Part shown: positions 54,231 to 64,000 of the stretch, piece after piece
How the letters are laid out: each line of letters begins with the position of its first letter
Numbering within the stretch: the stretch's first letter is position 1
Assembly: GCA_902603055.1 (NCBI GenBank)
Contig: CACKTD010000002.1
Location: 97,894-161,893, forward strand
Direction of reading: 5' to 3'
DNA: 64,000 nucleotides
Origin: Coxiellaceae bacterium
GTDB taxonomy: Bacteria; Pseudomonadota; Gammaproteobacteria; Comchoanobacterales; Comchoanobacteraceae
Notes under the pieces: model-generated
Databases searched by the model: none
What the model was told of the DNA's origin: nothing
The model's input: the letters and a program-made list of their open reading frames with translations, nothing else
Position numbers and translations under genes: made by a program

Positions 54231-55113
54231 TAGCCAGCAGCGAAATATACTCATTATAATATTCATAGTTTTTTTAACTATTTTGTCTAGTGTATATATT
54301 GTTAAAGAGGGAAATCGCGCTTTTATAATTAGGTTAGGCGATATCTTAAAGTATGATGGTAAACCAATTATTTTCGAACCAGGGATTCACGTAAAGTTTC
54401 CATTTATCGATACCCCAAAGATTATTGATATTAGATTACAATCTTTTGAAGAACCTTCATCTAGGATTCTAACTAGCGAACAAAATTACATTGTAATAGT
54501 AGACTATTACGTTAAATGGCGTGTAATTGATCCTGATACATACTTTGTTCGTACTGGTGGACAACCTCAAGTCGCAGAAAATTTGATTCAACAAAAAATA
54601 AATGATACATTGAGAGCTGAATTTGGTCGGAAGAAAATAACTGATGTTATTACAAGTGAGCGTTCTAATATTATGGAGTTCATGAAACAAGTTACAAATA
54701 AACGTGCCAAAGAAATTGGAATAGAAGTCGTGGATGTGAGAATTAAAAAAATTGATCTACCAGAAGAAGTAAGTACATCTGTATTTGAAAATATGCGTGC
54801 TGATCGGAAGCGTGTTGCTACAAAGCATCGGTCTGATGGTTTAGCAATGGCTGATTTCATTAAAGCTGAGGCTGATAAAGAAGCTTCAGTGATAATTGCA
54901 ACTTCAAGAAAAGATGGTGCTAAAATTAAAGCTAATGGTGATAGTGTTGCTAATAAAACCTTTCTGAATGCTTATTCGAAGAATAAGAAACTTTTTAAAC
55001 TTATTCGTAGTATTGAAGCATATCAGAAGAGCTTTAAGTCTAATGATTTATTTGTATTAGGTAATGATTCAGAGTTTTTCAAAACGATGCATGGTGAGGT
55101 AAGAAAAAAATAA
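54223..55113 (+). CDS. hflC: FtsH protease modulator HflC
   Basis: 296 residues. N-terminal span (IIIFIVFLTILSSVYIV), then the SPFH core (GNRAFIIRLGDI, PGIHVKFPFIDTPKIIDIRLQS) and a helical C-terminal region with ADFIKAEADKEASVIIATSRKDG. Partner of HflK. The following membrane-protein gene starts 1 nt after its stop. Confidence 0.94.
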   Translation: MTDSQQRNILIIIFIVFLTILSSVYIVKEGNRAFIIRLGDILKYDGKPIIFEPGIHVKFPFIDTPKIIDIRLQSFEEPSSRILTSEQNYIVIVDYYVKWRVIDPDTYFVRTGGQPQVAENLIQQKINDTLRAEFGRKKITDVITSERSNIMEFMKQVTNKRAKEIGIEVVDVRIKKIDLPEEVSTSVFENMRADRKRVATKHRSDGLAMADFIKAEADKEASVIIATSRKDGAKIKANGDSVANKTFLNAYSKNKKLFKLIRSIEAYQKSFKSNDLFVLGNDSEFFKTMHGEVRKK

Positions 55114-55114
55114 A

Positions 55115-57082
55115 ATGGATGATTATTGGACACTAAAAAATCATAAATTAAGTATAATCCCTGAAAAAACCTATTTTGAAAAAGAATTATTTCCATTGCC
55201 TTTTAAGGTTCTAGGTTATTTTGCTCAAATTTTTTATATTATTTCTTTTGCATTATTAACTTATTATTCTTTAATAGGCGTATCCTCATTATTTGCAATT
55301 TCCTTGCCTTTTAGTGCTTTAGTATCATTGTCAATCATTACAGGCTTGACCTACGCAATGATTTTTAATGTAGAATCAAATAATCTCATTAAGTCTTTTG
55401 AGAAATATTTTAAAGATCTTTCTGATAAAGAGTTTATGTATCGAACACTATATTTTATAGTTGGTTTACTGATTGCTTCATTTGTTGGTGTTGTAATTTC
55501 AATGGAGTTTGCTTCTTTTTGGCCCCTCGTTTTTGGTCAAACACTTATTACAATATATTCCTTATTGGGTGGTTTTTGTCATGCGACTATATTTTTTACT
55601 AACTACCTTGAATATTATGAAAATATTGCAGATATACCACAATCTACTAATAATGATGTAATTGAAAATACCCTGATTGGATCTATTATTTCTTTTTCAA
55701 TTGTGGGTGTTTTTCTAGCTCTTTTTATTACTGGACCTGTACATGTTATTGTTGCTGTAACTGTGGGTATAGCAAGTTTATTAATGGTTGTGTATCAGTA
55801 TCTCAAGAATTTCAATAGGGAACAAAATATTTTATATAGATTCGTCAACTCAATCGATGCTACTATCCGAACATATATATCACTTTTATTTCATGCATTA
55901 GGTGAAGGCGCACTAGTCATTGGTAGGTCTAATACAATATTTGCTAGACTCACTGGCTTTATCCAGGTAGGGGCAGAAATTGTTACGGATTTTTCTTCAG
56001 TTAATGGTAAATTGAAGTATTTTACATCGACTGACCGTATGATTATTGTTTATGACGATGATGATAGAATATACAAAGATGAATCTTTCATGTTAACTGA
56101 AGAGATTGATTTGGATGATCCTGAAAATCAGAACAAAGTCATTCGAAGACTAAACATTTCCTCTGTCAACCGCTATGAATATAAGTTTAATCCGCGTATT
56201 CAGGTGGAGGGTACAAGAAGCAGTAACAGTAATAACTCTTCTTATTCTCAAAATACTCTGGTTGCGTTATTACTATTTATCTCAACGTGCACAGTTGTGC
56301 CTTTGTTTTTATATTTTAAAGGGTTTACATTATTTACTGTACTTATATCTATTCCAATTATTTGGGTTTTTTGCTCTTATATTAATGATTTATTGGAGTT
56401 GAAGCCAGAGTCTTTTCTTGATTGTATCCTACCGTTCTCAAACGGTATAAAAAACACACTTTCAAATCAACAAAATTCTGCGTTTAATTATAAAGTAATT
56501 ACTGGGCGTTTATTTTTTCATATACATCGAATACCTAATTCAAGTTATCGATTGTTTGCATATTTTCTTTGTGGATTAATTGCATATCAAATGTCTATGT
56601 TTATTCCAATGCCATATCTTACTTCTATTGCATATTTAAATTTTGTTATATGCTCTCTAATTTTATATTATCCAGTGAAGGAGTTTTTAACATTTTCAAT
56701 ATGGCTCTTAGGTGAAGACCCCAATCAAAAAAATGCTGATTTCCATAATTTTGTTAATTCTCTTTTATCGTTAAATACTGTGTTTGATTTTTTAAAAATT
56801 ATAATCATCACAACTATTTCTACTTGTATTGGAATAGATTGTGGTGTTGAGTTCATACAGCATTTTGGATCTGCTAGCTCATTTATATCTGAAGTATCTA
56901 TCATTCTTTTTGTTGTTTTTGCTTGGATGACTGAAGGTGTATTTATAAATACTAAAATAACTGAATTTGTTGAGAATCAGGCAAGCTCATCTAACCTAGT
57001 TAATGATATATCTCATTCTGACTGTAATGTTGTTGCTACAACTTTGACCAACAGTGGTTTTTCAAGCCCTGGCTTACATTAG
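55115..57082 (+). CDS. Unknown polytopic membrane protein coupled to hflKC
   Basis: 655 residues. Six hydrophobic spans occupy about residues 30-230, a soluble stretch with many Asp, Asn and Ser residues lies at about 240-375 (including a low-complexity SSNSNNSSYS), and about six further spans lie at 380-625. No enzymatic or transporter motif that I recognise. The two membrane halves might reflect an internal duplication, but I see no clear sequence repeat. It begins 1 nt after hflC and probably shares its transcript; the end overlaps convergent mfd by 4 nt. Confidence 0.65.
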   Translation: MDDYWTLKNHKLSIIPEKTYFEKELFPLPFKVLGYFAQIFYIISFALLTYYSLIGVSSLFAISLPFSALVSLSIITGLTYAMIFNVESNNLIKSFEKYFKDLSDKEFMYRTLYFIVGLLIASFVGVVISMEFASFWPLVFGQTLITIYSLLGGFCHATIFFTNYLEYYENIADIPQSTNNDVIENTLIGSIISFSIVGVFLALFITGPVHVIVAVTVGIASLLMVVYQYLKNFNREQNILYRFVNSIDATIRTYISLLFHALGEGALVIGRSNTIFARLTGFIQVGAEIVTDFSSVNGKLKYFTSTDRMIIVYDDDDRIYKDESFMLTEEIDLDDPENQNKVIRRLNISSVNRYEYKFNPRIQVEGTRSSNSNNSSYSQNTLVALLLFISTCTVVPLFLYFKGFTLFTVLISIPIIWVFCSYINDLLELKPESFLDCILPFSNGIKNTLSNQQNSAFNYKVITGRLFFHIHRIPNSSYRLFAYFLCGLIAYQMSMFIPMPYLTSIAYLNFVICSLILYYPVKEFLTFSIWLLGEDPNQKNADFHNFVNSLLSLNTVFDFLKIIIITTISTCIGIDCGVEFIQHFGSASSFISEVSIILFVVFAWMTEGVFINTKITEFVENQASSSNLVNDISHSDCNVVATTLTNSGFSSPGLH

Positions 57083-60000
57083 TTAAACCTATAGTTAAAA
57101 CTAATAATACTATTTGGTAAAAATTTAATATTCTCAAATTCCTTCATTAGCTTTTTGTGAAATTCTTCCTCTTTAATTTTATTTACATCTATACACGCTT
57201 CAACCCTATTTTTTTTAATTTTAAATTCACTTATAAAATACGATTTTAATTTAATTGCCAGTTCATTTACTTTAAATAAATTTGATACATTTAATGGTAG
57301 AGCACCATATAAATAATTAAGTCGATCACAAATCGCGTTAAGTTCTGTAAATGATTCACTGTTAGCAATTTTTTGATAAATTTCAAGTCTTTCATTTGTA
57401 TTATCAATATAAGAGGAGGGTATTGAAATACTAAAATCACAAACAAATGATGGTTTATTATTTTCAATTTCACCAATGTTTAAAGTTTTACAAGCTTGAT
57501 TTAACATATTGATATACAAGTCATAGCCTATTCCTTCAATTACACCACTTTGCTCTTTTCCTAAAAGTGAGCCACCTCCTCGTATTTCAAGGTCCTGTAC
57601 TGCAATATGATAGCCTGAGCCCATTGACTGTAGGACACTGATTGCATTGAGTCTCGACTTTGCCTTATTTTTTAAATAATTTAAATTTGGTGTTAATAGG
57701 TATGCATAGGCCTGCCTATTCGAACGACCTACTCGACCTCTTAATTGATGTAATTGAGATAGACCAAATTTGTCAGCTCGGCTTATGATTATTGTATTTG
57801 CATTTGGGATATCAATGCCACTTTCTACAATAGTGGTTGTTATTAAAAGGTTGATATGATGTTGACTAAAATCATACATTACTTTATCTTGTTCTTTTTG
57901 ACTTAATTTACTATGTAATATACCGATCTTGGCATCTGTGCATTTCCTTTGCCAATAATCAGAAATTTTAGATATAGTCTCTATGTTGTTGTGTATAAGG
58001 TATACTTGGCCGCCTCTAAAGAACTCCCTATTAATTGCCTGTAATACCATATGATCGTTTTCATTAAGTACCTTTGTAATAATTTGAATTCTATTTACAG
58101 GTGGAGTTGCAATCAATGAAATATCACGCATAGCAGATAGAGCCATATTAAGTGATCTTGGAATAGGAGTAGCACTCATAGATAGTGTATCGATATTAGG
58201 GTTGATTTTGCGTATTGATTCTTTGTCTTTTACACCAAAGCGATGTTCTTCATCAATGATTAATAGCCCTACATCTTTGATGATTTCCTTACGCTTTAGC
58301 ACAGCATGTGTGGCGATTAAAATATCATAATCCTGATTTATGAGCTTTTTAATTAATGATGTTTTATTAGTATTTCGTGTTAGTATTTCAAGTTGAATTG
58401 GCCATAGTTTAAAACGGTCCTTAAAGGATTGAATATGTTGTTTTGCTAGTACCGTTGTTGGAGAAAGTACAATGACTTTCTTATTATTCATACATGCTAT
58501 AAATGCAGCACGCATTGCAACTTCTGTTTTTCCAAAACCAACGTCACCACACACTAACCGATCCATGATTTTATTTGATTGCATATCTTTTATAATTTCA
58601 TTCGTACAGGCTAATTGATCCTGTGTTTCTTGATATGGAAACTGTTTACAAAATTCATTAAATTCAGAAACTATTTTACATTGAAATCCAGATAGTATAC
58701 TTTTTTTAGCTTGTATTTTTAAAATTTCAGCAGCATAATCATACGTTATTTTCTTTGCTTTGGTTTTGGTTTTTTGCCAACTTTTAGCACCTAATTTACT
58801 TAACTTAATATCTGATTCAGTTCGATATGTTGTAATTTTATTGAACGATTCTACGCCAATGTAAAGCTTATCTTGATCTTGAAAAATCAATTCCATAAAT
58901 TCTTGGTTATTTAGTTTAATAAGACCATTATAGAGAGCAAAACCATGATCTTCATGTATAACATAATCACCAATTTCAATTTGGAGTAAAGTTGTTGATG
59001 GGTCATTATCAGTATTTAATTCCTTTTTGCCCGTTAAAAGGCGGTAGTCAGGTATTAATAGATAATCTTTAATTTTAGAAATCCAAAAGGAATGGCCTTT
59101 CAAAATAAAAATATTTTCTTTAGATTTAACTTCATATATTGAATGTATAATTTTGTTGTTAAGGTTTTTAATTGTAAGCTGTTCAGATAAGTTTTCAGTA
59201 CGTTCTGTTGTGTCACATGTAATTATTACTTTTTGATTATTTAAATTTGATATATGAATTGTTTGCTCATTTTCATCAGTAGAAATCAACTCTGATTTTT
59301 GGCTAATCACAGTATTATCAAGGATTTTTGATGGTTCTGGTAGTGGAAAGTGAAAGGGCTTTTGATTGTCTTTAAAGTTATTCTCAATATTTTTTTGAAG
59401 TAATTTATATTTTGATGACCAATCTTTATCCATCCATATTTTGGGCTGTTGATTAAAGAAGTCTATTACACTGGTACATTGATCAAATACAATTGGAGTA
59501 AGCTCATACAGGCATTCTATTGCATAACCTTTTTGTAGAAATTGGTACTCACTATATTCATGTGCATGAGAATCAATTTTTTTCCAATATTTACAGAGTG
59601 TATCAATAGTAGTTTTATTTAAACTAATCTCTGTTGAGGAAAAAAAATGAAGCGGTTGATGATATTGTATATATTTATCTTCTCTATTCTTATAGAACCA
59701 TATATTTTCAATTTCATCATCAAACCATTCAATTTTAAATAATCCGGATGGTAATTTCACATGCATTACACTACCAATTATCTTTAGATCCCCTGATGAA
59801 ATTACCTCATCAACAAGTTGGTATCCTAATTTTAATAAATCATTCTTAAATTTTTCCAATGGTATGACATTACCACATTCCAAGTTCGTAAACATAACTG
59901 CGATATGTTCTTTTGGTGGTAGAATTAAACAAATATTGTTGATGGTTGTAATAAGTATTGCATTCTTATGATGAGTTAATTCATTCAGAATTCTTAATCT

Positions 60001-60210
60001 TTCATAGTGAACTGTTTCAGGAATAAACTCTCGGCTATAGGGTAGTGTGTCTCTATCAGGTAGGGTTAGGATAGGTACAGTATGGCTGTTTTTTTGAAAA
60101 AGAGATATTGTTTTAACAAAGTGATTTACAGATATTTGGTCTTTCAATACTACCAGATGTGATCGGGTGCTGTTTGCAACTTTTTGTGCTAAAGCGTTAA
60201 CATCAATCAA
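57079..60210 (-). CDS. mfd: Transcription-repair coupling factor Mfd
   Basis: Removes stalled RNA polymerase and recruits UvrA. 1043 residues, about 100 shorter than E. coli Mfd. It has a UvrB-like N-terminal region ([18 protein letters not shown]), an RNA-polymerase-interaction domain near 390-450 ([16 protein letters not shown]), and an SF2 helicase with Walker [27 protein letters not shown] (DEEH), [16 protein letters not shown] and [18 protein letters not shown]. The start overlaps the rpoD stop by 4 nt, which suggests co-translation. Confidence 0.96.
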   Translation of the reverse strand: MIDVNALAQKVANSTRSHLVVLKDQISVNHFVKTISLFQKNSHTVPILTLPDRDTLPYSREFIPETVHYERLRILNELTHHKNAILITTINNICLILPPKEHIAVMFTNLECGNVIPLEKFKNDLLKLGYQLVDEVISSGDLKIIGSVMHVKLPSGLFKIEWFDDEIENIWFYKNREDKYIQYHQPLHFFSSTEISLNKTTIDTLCKYWKKIDSHAHEYSEYQFLQKGYAIECLYELTPIVFDQCTSVIDFFNQQPKIWMDKDWSSKYKLLQKNIENNFKDNQKPFHFPLPEPSKILDNTVISQKSELISTDENEQTIHISNLNNQKVIITCDTTERTENLSEQLTIKNLNNKIIHSIYEVKSKENIFILKGHSFWISKIKDYLLIPDYRLLTGKKELNTDNDPSTTLLQIEIGDYVIHEDHGFALYNGLIKLNNQEFMELIFQDQDKLYIGVESFNKITTYRTESDIKLSKLGAKSWQKTKTKAKKITYDYAAEILKIQAKKSILSGFQCKIVSEFNEFCKQFPYQETQDQLACTNEIIKDMQSNKIMDRLVCGDVGFGKTEVAMRAAFIACMNNKKVIVLSPTTVLAKQHIQSFKDRFKLWPIQLEILTRNTNKTSLIKKLINQDYDILIATHAVLKRKEIIKDVGLLIIDEEHRFGVKDKESIRKINPNIDTLSMSATPIPRSLNMALSAMRDISLIATPPVNRIQIITKVLNENDHMVLQAINREFFRGGQVYLIHNNIETISKISDYWQRKCTDAKIGILHSKLSQKEQDKVMYDFSQHHINLLITTTIVESGIDIPNANTIIISRADKFGLSQLHQLRGRVGRSNRQAYAYLLTPNLNYLKNKAKSRLNAISVLQSMGSGYHIAVQDLEIRGGGSLLGKEQSGVIEGIGYDLYINMLNQACKTLNIGEIENNKPSFVCDFSISIPSSYIDNTNERLEIYQKIANSESFTELNAICDRLNYLYGALPLNVSNLFKVNELAIKLKSYFISEFKIKKNRVEACIDVNKIKEEEFHKKLMKEFENIKFLPNSIISFNYRFN

Positions 60211-62009
60211 TTTTCGGGATCTTCATCTAAAAACGATGTTAAGTGTTCAGCTCTACTTGGATGTCTTAATTTTCTTAGGGCTTTGGCTTCAATTTGTCTA
60301 ATTCTTTCGCGAGTAACATCAAATTGTTTTCCAACTTCTTCTAGAGTATGGTCAGTATTCATTTTGATCCCAAAACGCATACATAAGACTTTTGCTTCTC
60401 TTGGAGATAAGGTCTCGAGCATATCGCTTACGGCTTCTCTAAGACCTTGTGATGTAGCTGCATCTATTGGCAACTCAGCATTTTTGTCAACGATAGTATC
60501 TTTTATTCTTGAATCATCATCATCAGCATCATTTGAAGCACTCAGAGGGTTTTCAACAGATACTGGATCCTTAGCAATCCTTTGAACACGTCTAATTTTA
60601 TCAATGCTCATTTCCATTTCTTTACTTAATTCTTCTGGTAAAGGTTCACGCCCCTTTTCTTGTAAAAATTGTCTTGAAACCCTATTTAACTTGTTAATTG
60701 TTTCAATCATATGCACTGGAATACGAATAGTTCTAGCTTGATCCGCAATTGAACGAGTAATTGCTTGTCTGATCCACCATGTAGCATAAGTTGAAAATTT
60801 GTACCCTCGTCGATACTCAAATTTGTCTACTGCTTTCATCAACCCAATATTACCTTCTTGAATCAAATCTAGAAATTGTAAACCACGGTTTGTATATTTT
60901 TTTGCGATAGAGATGACTAATCTTAAATTTGCTTCGATCATCTCTTTCTTGGCTTTTTGCATTTTATTTTCGCCAATTCTGATCTTCTTACTAATCTCAC
61001 GCAATTCATGAATGGATAACACTTGTTTATCCTCTATATCCTTAATGGCATTAAGACAGTTTTCAATTGGAATTTTGATATTGTTTTTTGTAGATTTAAT
61101 GGTCTTATTTATATCCTTATAAAAATCATCTTTTTTAAATATCTTTATAATTGATTTTTTATCTAAAATATCGTTTTTTTCCAATAAATCAAGTATCTTT
61201 CTTTCATTTTCTCGAATTTCGTCCATGATATCAGATAATTTATTAATTATTCTTAAATGGACACGATTAGCAAGCTTGAACTCGGTGAAATAATTTCTTG
61301 CATCTTCAATCTTCTTTTTCTCCATTAATTGTTCGAGTTTGCGAAATTTTACTTGAATAATTTCTGGATTGATAGACTCAGCTCCCATTTCTTCTGCAGG
61401 AGTTTCTTCTTCTTCGATATCTTCTTCTTCAACATCAAGATTTTCTTGTTCAAGTTGTTCTTTAGCGATCTGATCAAGAATTTTTAATTCACTTTTATCC
61501 AACTTACCAAAATCAGGATTAAACCACCCATTAATTATCTCACCGTATCTTTCTGGGTGGTGAATTATTTTATTGAATAAATCAATTGTATATTGAATAA
61601 AACCTGGATGATGAGATATACCACTTACTACTTCTTTGTTACCGGATTCAATTGCCTTTGCTATTCGAACTTCACCTTCCCTATCCAGTAGACCAATTGA
61701 TCCCATTTCAACCATGTACCTTTTGACGTGGTCAGGGCTTGCTGCATCTTTGGTCTCTGAAAGTTCAACGCTCGCATTTGAGCTAGAAATTATTTTTAAT
61801 GTTAGGCTTTCGTTATCAAGTTTTACTTGATTAACGATTTCAACTAAACCTTCTTCTGAAATGTCCTCAGAAATCACATCACTTAGCTCTTCTAGTACGA
61901 TGAAGCTTTTGCCTTCATTCTGAGCATCTTGAATATAATCTTTTATACTGTCGTAAGATGATTGTTCGTTATTAGTAATATTTTCTTCATCTTGGAAACT
62001 CATTGACAT
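60207..62009 (-). CDS. rpoD: RNA polymerase primary sigma factor RpoD (sigma-70)
   Basis: 600 residues. Region 1.1 is N-terminal, region 1.2 includes [24 protein letters not shown], and an acidic non-conserved region ([14 protein letters not shown]) follows. Region 2 has [36 protein letters not shown] sequence and the -10 recognition [15 protein letters not shown]. Region 4 ends with the -35 helix [27 protein letters not shown] precedes ATG 62009. Third gene of the rpsU-dnaG-rpoD operon. Confidence 0.97.
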   Translation of the reverse strand: MSMSFQDEENITNNEQSSYDSIKDYIQDAQNEGKSFIVLEELSDVISEDISEEGLVEIVNQVKLDNESLTLKIISSSNASVELSETKDAASPDHVKRYMVEMGSIGLLDREGEVRIAKAIESGNKEVVSGISHHPGFIQYTIDLFNKIIHHPERYGEIINGWFNPDFGKLDKSELKILDQIAKEQLEQENLDVEEEDIEEEETPAEEMGAESINPEIIQVKFRKLEQLMEKKKIEDARNYFTEFKLANRVHLRIINKLSDIMDEIRENERKILDLLEKNDILDKKSIIKIFKKDDFYKDINKTIKSTKNNIKIPIENCLNAIKDIEDKQVLSIHELREISKKIRIGENKMQKAKKEMIEANLRLVISIAKKYTNRGLQFLDLIQEGNIGLMKAVDKFEYRRGYKFSTYATWWIRQAITRSIADQARTIRIPVHMIETINKLNRVSRQFLQEKGREPLPEELSKEMEMSIDKIRRVQRIAKDPVSVENPLSASNDADDDDSRIKDTIVDKNAELPIDAATSQGLREAVSDMLETLSPREAKVLCMRFGIKMNTDHTLEEVGKQFDVTRERIRQIEAKALRKLRHPSRAEHLTSFLDEDPEN

Positions 62010-62040
62010 TTATACTCCTGGTATTTACTCAAAGTCTTAT

Positions 62041-62069
62041 ATTTTATACTTATATTTGCCACTATTCAA
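62041..62069 (-). promoter_or_regulatory. Candidate internal promoter for rpoD
   Basis: In the 98-nt dnaG-rpoD gap the minus strand has TTGAAT (62064-62069) and TAAAAT (62041-62046) with a 17-nt spacer, 32 nt before the rpoD ATG. A separate TATAAT occurs at 62079-62084. This would let rpoD be transcribed apart from rpsU-dnaG; not proven. Confidence 0.45.
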
Positions 62070-62107
62070 CTTCTAATGTAATTATAGCACTTTCTTGTTG
62101 TTAAATT

Positions 62108-63751
62108 TCATTTCGTTTGATCAATTATTTCGAGTAATCGATCCCTCTCTGTTTTAGTCAAACTTCTTATCTTTGATTGTGCTAATAATTTGCTTTTTTC
62201 TTCGTTTAACTCAATTTTGTTGATTTTTTCAATTCCCCTTTTAAACTCAGAAAATTGCTCTTCTTCTGATAATGTGGTCGGGTTCTCAAGTAGGCTTTTA
62301 AGTTTTTTTAGGGTTCTATCATTCTTACATTCTTCTAATAGATTAGATGATGTTATTATTTGTTTTTCTAGAATTGCTTTAGACATGAATTTGACTATTA
62401 ATAAATCACGCTGATTTGACTCTAATGTGATTAACTGTTGTTTTTCGATCAACTCTAATTGGTGTAAAAATTTGGGATATTTTACAATGTTTTGTATTAG
62501 TTGATCAACCCATGAACTCTGAGATTCAAAGTTTATTTGATCAACTATAATGCCTTCACGTATTAATTTAATCCCACCTGTGATGAATTCATTTTTAAAA
62601 TCCTTGTCTTTTATTTTACTTGAAAGCTGCATGATCTCGTGTCTGAATTTGCTTTTTTCCTGTGCAGTTTCAAGTTTATTATCTCCCAATATGTTTTGGT
62701 AGATAATATCATAAATTGAACTGCATCTTTTTAATTTTGCAATAAAGTTTTCACGACCATATTCTCGAGTATATGAATCTGGATCATGTTCATTTGGAAG
62801 TTGAAGTATATCAAATTGACAAAAGGGACCAAGGAAGGGTAGGCAGAGAAGTGCTGCTTTATATGCTGCCTTATTGCCTGCCACATCACCATCAAAACAA
62901 ATGGTTACTCTAGATGCAATTTTAATTAATTTTTCTATATGAAGAGGCGAAATACTTGTGCCAAGTATAGCAATTGCATTCTGTATTTTTTGTTCATAAA
63001 GCCCAATCACATCCATATAACCTTCTACTAGTATTAAATGTTTTTGGTTGGATATATTGTCAAGTCCATATATTAATTCACCTTTTTTAAAATAATTGGT
63101 TTCCGGTGAGTTAATGTATTTAGGTTGTATATTGTCTTGTAGAGATCTACCCCCATACCCCACGGTATATCCCATTTTATTCTTTATGGGTATTAGCACT
63201 CTGTTAGAGAATCTATTTTTGTTCGATTGAGGATTTATAATGCCAATATCGATTAGGTCTTTTTTTGAACATTTGCCTACTGCAAGTATTTTTTTAATTG
63301 AATTCATTGGCATAAATCCTATTGAAAAAAAGTTTATTGTTGATATTGATAAAGAACGAGATTTCAGATATTGGAGTGCTTGGGTGTTTTTTCTGAGTTC
63401 TTCCTGACAAAATTTGTTGATATTATCAAAAATTATTTGAATTCTATCTGTTTTCTGGGTTGGGAGCTTGATACCTTGTCTTTTCGCCAATTTTTCAATA
63501 GCTTCAATGAAACCTAGTTTATGATATTTAATAAGGAAATCAAGAGGGCTCCCTTTTTCATGGCATCCAAAGCAATAGAAACTATTTCTTTCTGTAGATA
63601 CTGTAAACGAAGGAGTTTTCTCGTTATGAAAGGGACATAATCCAACATGATATTTTCCACGTTGTTGGAGAGGTACATGTGCGGATATCAAATCAAGGAT
63701 ATTTTCCTTAAGATTTAATTCTTTGATGAATTGTTTTGAAAATCGAGCCAC
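62108..63751 (-). CDS. dnaG: DNA primase
   Basis: Synthesises RNA primers at the replication fork. The zinc-binding domain has CPFHNEKTPSF and FYCFGCHEKG, and the catalytic TOPRIM domain has LILVEGYMDVIGLYEQ and VTICFDGDVAGNKAA. The C-terminal helicase-binding domain is short; the whole is about 547 residues versus 581 in E. coli. GTG 63751 gives an N-terminus that aligns with other primases (MARFSKQF); TTG 63760 is the alternative start. It follows rpsU closely. Confidence 0.96.
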   Translation of the reverse strand: MARFSKQFIKELNLKENILDLISAHVPLQQRGKYHVGLCPFHNEKTPSFTVSTERNSFYCFGCHEKGSPLDFLIKYHKLGFIEAIEKLAKRQGIKLPTQKTDRIQIIFDNINKFCQEELRKNTQALQYLKSRSLSISTINFFSIGFMPMNSIKKILAVGKCSKKDLIDIGIINPQSNKNRFSNRVLIPIKNKMGYTVGYGGRSLQDNIQPKYINSPETNYFKKGELIYGLDNISNQKHLILVEGYMDVIGLYEQKIQNAIAILGTSISPLHIEKLIKIASRVTICFDGDVAGNKAAYKAALLCLPFLGPFCQFDILQLPNEHDPDSYTREYGRENFIAKLKRCSSIYDIIYQNILGDNKLETAQEKSKFRHEIMQLSSKIKDKDFKNEFITGGIKLIREGIIVDQINFESQSSWVDQLIQNIVKYPKFLHQLELIEKQQLITLESNQRDLLIVKFMSKAILEKQIITSSNLLEECKNDRTLKKLKSLLENPTTLSEEEQFSEFKRGIEKINKIELNEEKSKLLAQSKIRSLTKTERDRLLEIIDQTK

Positions 63752-63771
63752 GGAACTCAATAGAAGTTAAA

Positions 63772-63981
63772 TTAGTCAGATAAAAACTTATCTTTGGAAT
63801 TTTTCTTTTGCTGTCTTTTTTGTGCGGCAGCTTTTGCTTTTCTTCTACATTCTGATTTTTTTACATGGTGTTCAAGCGTCTTGAGTTGCTTGGGTATTCC
63901 AAGTTTTTCACATAAGCGCTTAAGCCTTCTGATAGCAATTTCTACCACACCATTACATTTACTGACATCTATTGTGGGCAT
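63772..63981 (-). CDS. rpsU: 30S ribosomal protein S21
   Basis: 69 residues, starting MPTIDVSKCNGVVEIAIRRL and containing the family's basic second half (KKSECRRKAKAAAQKRQQKK). The length is normal and GGAGAAAAC is the ribosome-binding site. S21 supports initiation on the 30S subunit. First gene of the macromolecular synthesis operon; its promoter lies beyond the window edge. Confidence 0.95.
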   Translation of the reverse strand: MPTIDVSKCNGVVEIAIRRLKRLCEKLGIPKQLKTLEHHVKKSECRRKAKAAAQKRQQKKNSKDKFLSD

Positions 63982-64000
63982 GTTTTCTCCAATTTATTTT

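Overview
This window looks like chromosome of an AT-rich gammaproteobacterium with tightly packed, often overlapping genes. Support comes from the rpsU-dnaG-rpoD order, GacA/UvrY next to UvrC, an OM-type envelope (MsbA, LpxK, LolCD, a C-terminal-Phe barrel), MiaE, SecB, HU and RecD2. The compact layout, single-permease Lol system and modest gene lengths would fit a reduced, possibly host-associated lineage, but that is inference; I cannot assign a genus.

Layout. 1-7.2 kb: 5'-truncated miaE, gpmI, a short-chain dehydrogenase that has lost the catalytic Lys, then a partial cytochrome c maturation operon (ccmC, a 41-codon ccmD, ccmE, ccmF, ccmG) ending in a 2OG-Fe(II) oxygenase. 7.2-14 kb: tRNA-Leu, an isovaleryl-CoA-dehydrogenase-type enzyme, an amino-acid ABC uptake locus without an ATPase gene (binding protein, unknown membrane protein, two permeases), an unknown protein and RmuC. 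14-17.8 kb: rhodanese, grxC, secB, msbA, lpxK, with lpxK running into tRNA-Ser(GCU). 17.8-24.9 kb: a small variable block (GT8-like transferase, UDP-glucuronate decarboxylase-like protein, tyrosine recombinase), a YccA-like protein, tRNA-Ser(UGA), gacA/uvrY, uvrC (apparent CUG start) and pgsA.

24.9-34 kb is the accessory heart of the window. On the minus strand are two tandem paralogous copies of a two-gene module: a large coiled-coil protein with an N-terminal hydrophobic segment, followed 9-11 nt later by a protein with an internal J-domain (HPDK motif). Downstream of the second copy lies an exported seven-repeat EPTP/EAR-type beta-propeller. Module B (26.3-30.1 kb) carries in-frame 21-bp heptad arrays in both genes; module A (30.5-33.9 kb) lacks them. 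I recognise no described system here, and it is the best candidate for something new.

34-53 kb: an outer-membrane barrel, three tRNAs, lolC-lolD-ribD, an entericidin-like lipoprotein, a membrane protein with a Lys-rich tail, a complete aapJQMP operon, ribE-ribB-ribH, a GNAT, hemW, recD2, HU, two tandem HAD acid-phosphatase-like genes, dapE, and groESL behind a sigma-32-like promoter. The riboflavin genes are split by the transporter block. 53-64 kb: hflK-hflC with a tightly coupled unknown polytopic membrane protein, then on the minus strand rpsU-dnaG-rpoD-mfd. The aapP ATPase may serve both amino-acid transporters.
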